Assembly: GCA_029215795.1 (NCBI GenBank)
Contig: JARDYH010000002.1
Location: 17,105,001-17,169,000, forward strand
Direction: 5' to 3'
DNA: 64,000 bases
DNA from: Anniella stebbinsi
Taxonomy: Eukaryota > Chordata > Lepidosauria > Squamata > Anniellidae
The translations under genes and the position numbers were made by a program. Below the pieces are notes generated by a model. That model did not search any database and was not told the origin of the DNA. It saw only the letters and a program-made list of their open reading frames with translations. Below, piece by piece: positions 61,985 through 64,000 of the stretch (its first letter is position 1; the number at the start of each line of letters is the position of its first letter).

Positions 61985-62215
61985 GTTTATTTTATTTATT
62001 TTATTCCATTTATATACCGCCCCATAGCCGAAGCTCTCTGGGTGGTTTACAAAAATTAAAAACATTGAACAATTAAAACACCAATATACAAAATTTAAAA
62101 GCATAAAGCATAAAAACAAGTTAAAATTACAATATCCTTCTGACTAAGACTAAGGCAATAAACCATTAAAATACTGGGGACAATAAAACAGTCTTCACCT
62201 GGCGTTGAAAAGGGT
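61985..62215 (-). repeat. L2/CR1-type LINE 3' tail inserted in SINE (second)
   Basis: (TTTTA)n, TATACCGCCCCATAGCCGAA, GCTCTCTGGGTGGTTTACAA and A-rich sequence, ending near CAGTCTTCACCTGGCG, a reversed L2 FRRQLKT-region word. Same orientation as the preceding copy. Confidence 0.75.
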
Positions 62216-62229
62216 ATAACGCAGATGTC

Positions 62230-62287
62230 GGCATTGAACTCCTTGGAGGACCAGTGGGATATAAGTGTAATAAAGGAATAAGCAAAC
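62230..62287 (+). repeat. tRNA-derived SINE, tail part
   Basis: CTCCTTGGAGGACCAGTGGG then ATATAAGTGTAATAAAGG is the normal continuation of a SINE body ending TATGCCGCCTG, so this is read as the tail of the copy at 61590-61783. Confidence 0.6.
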
Positions 62288-62431
62288 TTTTATCCGGGGA
62301 AATACACTTCCCCCTTTTCTCATGCAAGGGGGTGTTCACCTAGAAAATTCCGCCAAGTGACAGAATCTTGGAATTGCTGGAAAGTAATGGAATATGCTAG
62401 TACCCTTGCTTTCTTCATCATGAGGATTTGA

Positions 62432-62634
62432 TCATGTGACAGGAAGCTGCCGTGTACTGAATCACACCATTGGTCCATCCAGCCCAGTGTTATTCACACT
62501 TACTGCCAGCGGCTCTCCAGAGTTTCAGGCATGCCATTTTGCAGCCCTACTACCTGGAGATGTCAGGGATCAAACCTGGGAACTTCTACATGGAAAGCAC
62601 TTGCTCTCTCACTGTGCTAGGGCCCCTCCCCTTC
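62432..62634 (-). repeat. tRNA-derived SINE (reverse orientation)
   Basis: The minus strand starts with an A-box region (TAGCACAGTGAGAGAGCA) and a B box (CCAGGTTTGATCCC), a tRNA-like head. It continues through the body (reversed here as TTGGTCCATCCAGCCCAGTG and CGGCTCTCCAGAGTTTCAGG). The right end of the tRNA head lies near 62632. A partial relative is at 38.57 kb. Confidence 0.8.
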
Positions 62635-63640
62635 ATGAGAGCTTTGTCCAGTGATGCCAACGTATCAGGAAGATCCCTGAATTACACTCCTACGTAATTA
62701 TTATTCTTTATTCCGTGGTATAGCCCAATCTATGAGAAAACTGGGAAAAGCTGTTTAAAATGACTCCATCTTTGGGGTTGTTAAGAGCTGGGAAACCAGA
62801 AGTGTGCATCACGCTGCTTCCTTGCTCACATTACTTTCAATGGGCAAAGCAAATGGAGATTTCCCCCAAGTGAGATGCCTGTAGTTTCCCTTCACTTTTT
62901 CTCTCCGCCATTGTTTCATTGGAGCGTGATTGTGCTATACCCCATGGCAGTAACCTTCAACACACTTGGGCACAGGACCTCCTTTTAACCCCTCCTTTTT
63001 ACTGTGCTTTAACGGTTTGGTACCCTGCTTGGGATTATTTATAATGGAAAGTGGGCAATGATTTTTTATAAATAAATAAACCCAAACCTACAACACAGGC
63101 CCCATTTTAATTATTTACCATGTGTGGATCATATTTCTCCTTATTTTTAAGAGCTAGCAATTGTTCAGCTGAAAGACAGTTAATGGAAAAGACCTTCAGG
63201 TTGGTACAAAAGAGGGAATTTGGCAGGTGCAGCTTGTCAGGCAGAGATGAGAATTTGCAGATGCTGCATTTCCTTCTTCATTGCCACAGTAAAGAAACAA
63301 TTCTCCTCCTTTACTTTTGTACACCACTCATCTCTCTTGCCCAGTTCACACATCATAATAACCCACAGCTTAAGGAAGCAGGAGTGAAGGAAGCAGGAGC
63401 GAGTCAGCGTGATGGTTCTCACTGCTCTATCACTCTTGCTGCAGCCCAGTGGAGCTAAACAACTCAGGGGTGCCCAGTACCCGACCCTTTGAACTGCAGA
63501 TGCCAGAGATTGACTATGGAAACCTCTCCTTGCGAAACAGTTGCTTTGCAAGTTATGCAAAACGATGACCTCTTCCCAAGGGGACGGGAGGGGCCGCTGA
63601 GTTTTGGGCCCTCCCTGAATAAATATGTTTATTTCACAGT
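62635..63640. other. Intronic sequence, no recognised feature
   Basis: Contains an (AAAT)n-like tract near 63070. Open frames here have no domains. Confidence 0.4.
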
Positions 63641-64000
63641 GAAGTTCTGAGGATGGCAACAAGGGAGAGGGCCTTTTCAGTGGTGGCCCCCCAACTATGG
63701 AATGTGGAATGATCTCCCTGACGAGTCTCGCCTGGCGCCAACACTGTCATTTTTTTGGCGCCAGGTGAAGACTTTTCTCTTCTCCCAGGCATTTAACAGC
63801 ATATGTTGAGCTTTTTAACTGACTCCTGGACAGTTTAAATGATACGTAGTTTGTTTTTAGGCTTTTATGGTTTAAAATTTGGTATATTGGTTTTTAAATG
63901 TTCAATGTTTTTAATTTTTGTAAACTATCCAGAGGGCTTCGGCTATGGGGAGGTATATAAATGTAATTAATAATAATAATAATAATAATAAATTATTATT
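63641..64000 (+). repeat. L2-clade LINE 3' end with (AAT)n, cut by window edge
   Basis: TGGCAACAAGGGAGAGGGCC, GTGGCCCCCCAACTATGGAA and TCTCGCCTGGCGCCAACACT, then the tail GAGGGCTTCGGCTATGGGGA with TATATAAATGTAATTAATAA and (AAT)n from about 63967. Confidence 0.85.

Overview
This is vertebrate genomic DNA, most likely from a squamate reptile (lizard or snake). It is AT-rich and intron-dominated. It carries many 3' ends of L2/CR1-type LINEs with (AAT)n or (TTTA)n tails, tRNA-derived SINEs and small inverted-repeat DNA transposons. The species assignment is an inference from repeat style and is not proven.

Only one host gene is visible, on the + strand. Two internal coding exons of WDR7 (rabconnectin-3 beta) lie at 28135-28356 and 51600-51786. 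They join in frame through a split Cys codon, and 23,243 bp of intron separate them. Positions 1-28134 and 51787-64000 are read as the partial flanking introns, so the window has no gene start or end.

The standout element is a complete Ty1/copia LTR retrotransposon, antisense to WDR7, at 30166-35347. It has two 522-bp LTRs that I read as identical, a 5-bp target duplication (TGTAT), a polypurine tract, and a primer-binding site complementary to the anticodon arm of initiator tRNA-Met. It also has one uninterrupted 1277-codon Gag-Pol frame with zinc knuckle, protease, DDE integrase, reverse transcriptase and RNase H motifs. Ty1/copia elements are rare in amniotes, and everything here points to a very recent, possibly active insertion.

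Layout: 1-7 kb holds LINE tails, microsatellites and an L1 fragment nested in an L2. From 7 to 17 kb the sequence is mostly unique intron, with two stretches that look conserved. From 17 to 25 kb there are L2 pieces, a SINE, inverted-repeat DNA elements and a three-copy ~143-bp tandem repeat. From 25 to 28 kb is quieter intron, then the first exon. From 30 to 36 kb are the copia element and a separate element with 36-bp terminal inverted repeats. From 39 to 46 kb are LINE tails, a fold-back duplication and an inverted-repeat element. From 46 to 50 kb are candidate conserved non-coding blocks, a large fold-back repeat and another inverted-repeat element. After the second exon, 52-64 kb is dense in LINE and SINE copies, including nested insertions, a candidate solo LTR and a candidate regulatory stretch near 55.8-57.3 kb.

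No rRNA gene, functional tRNA gene or CRISPR array was found.
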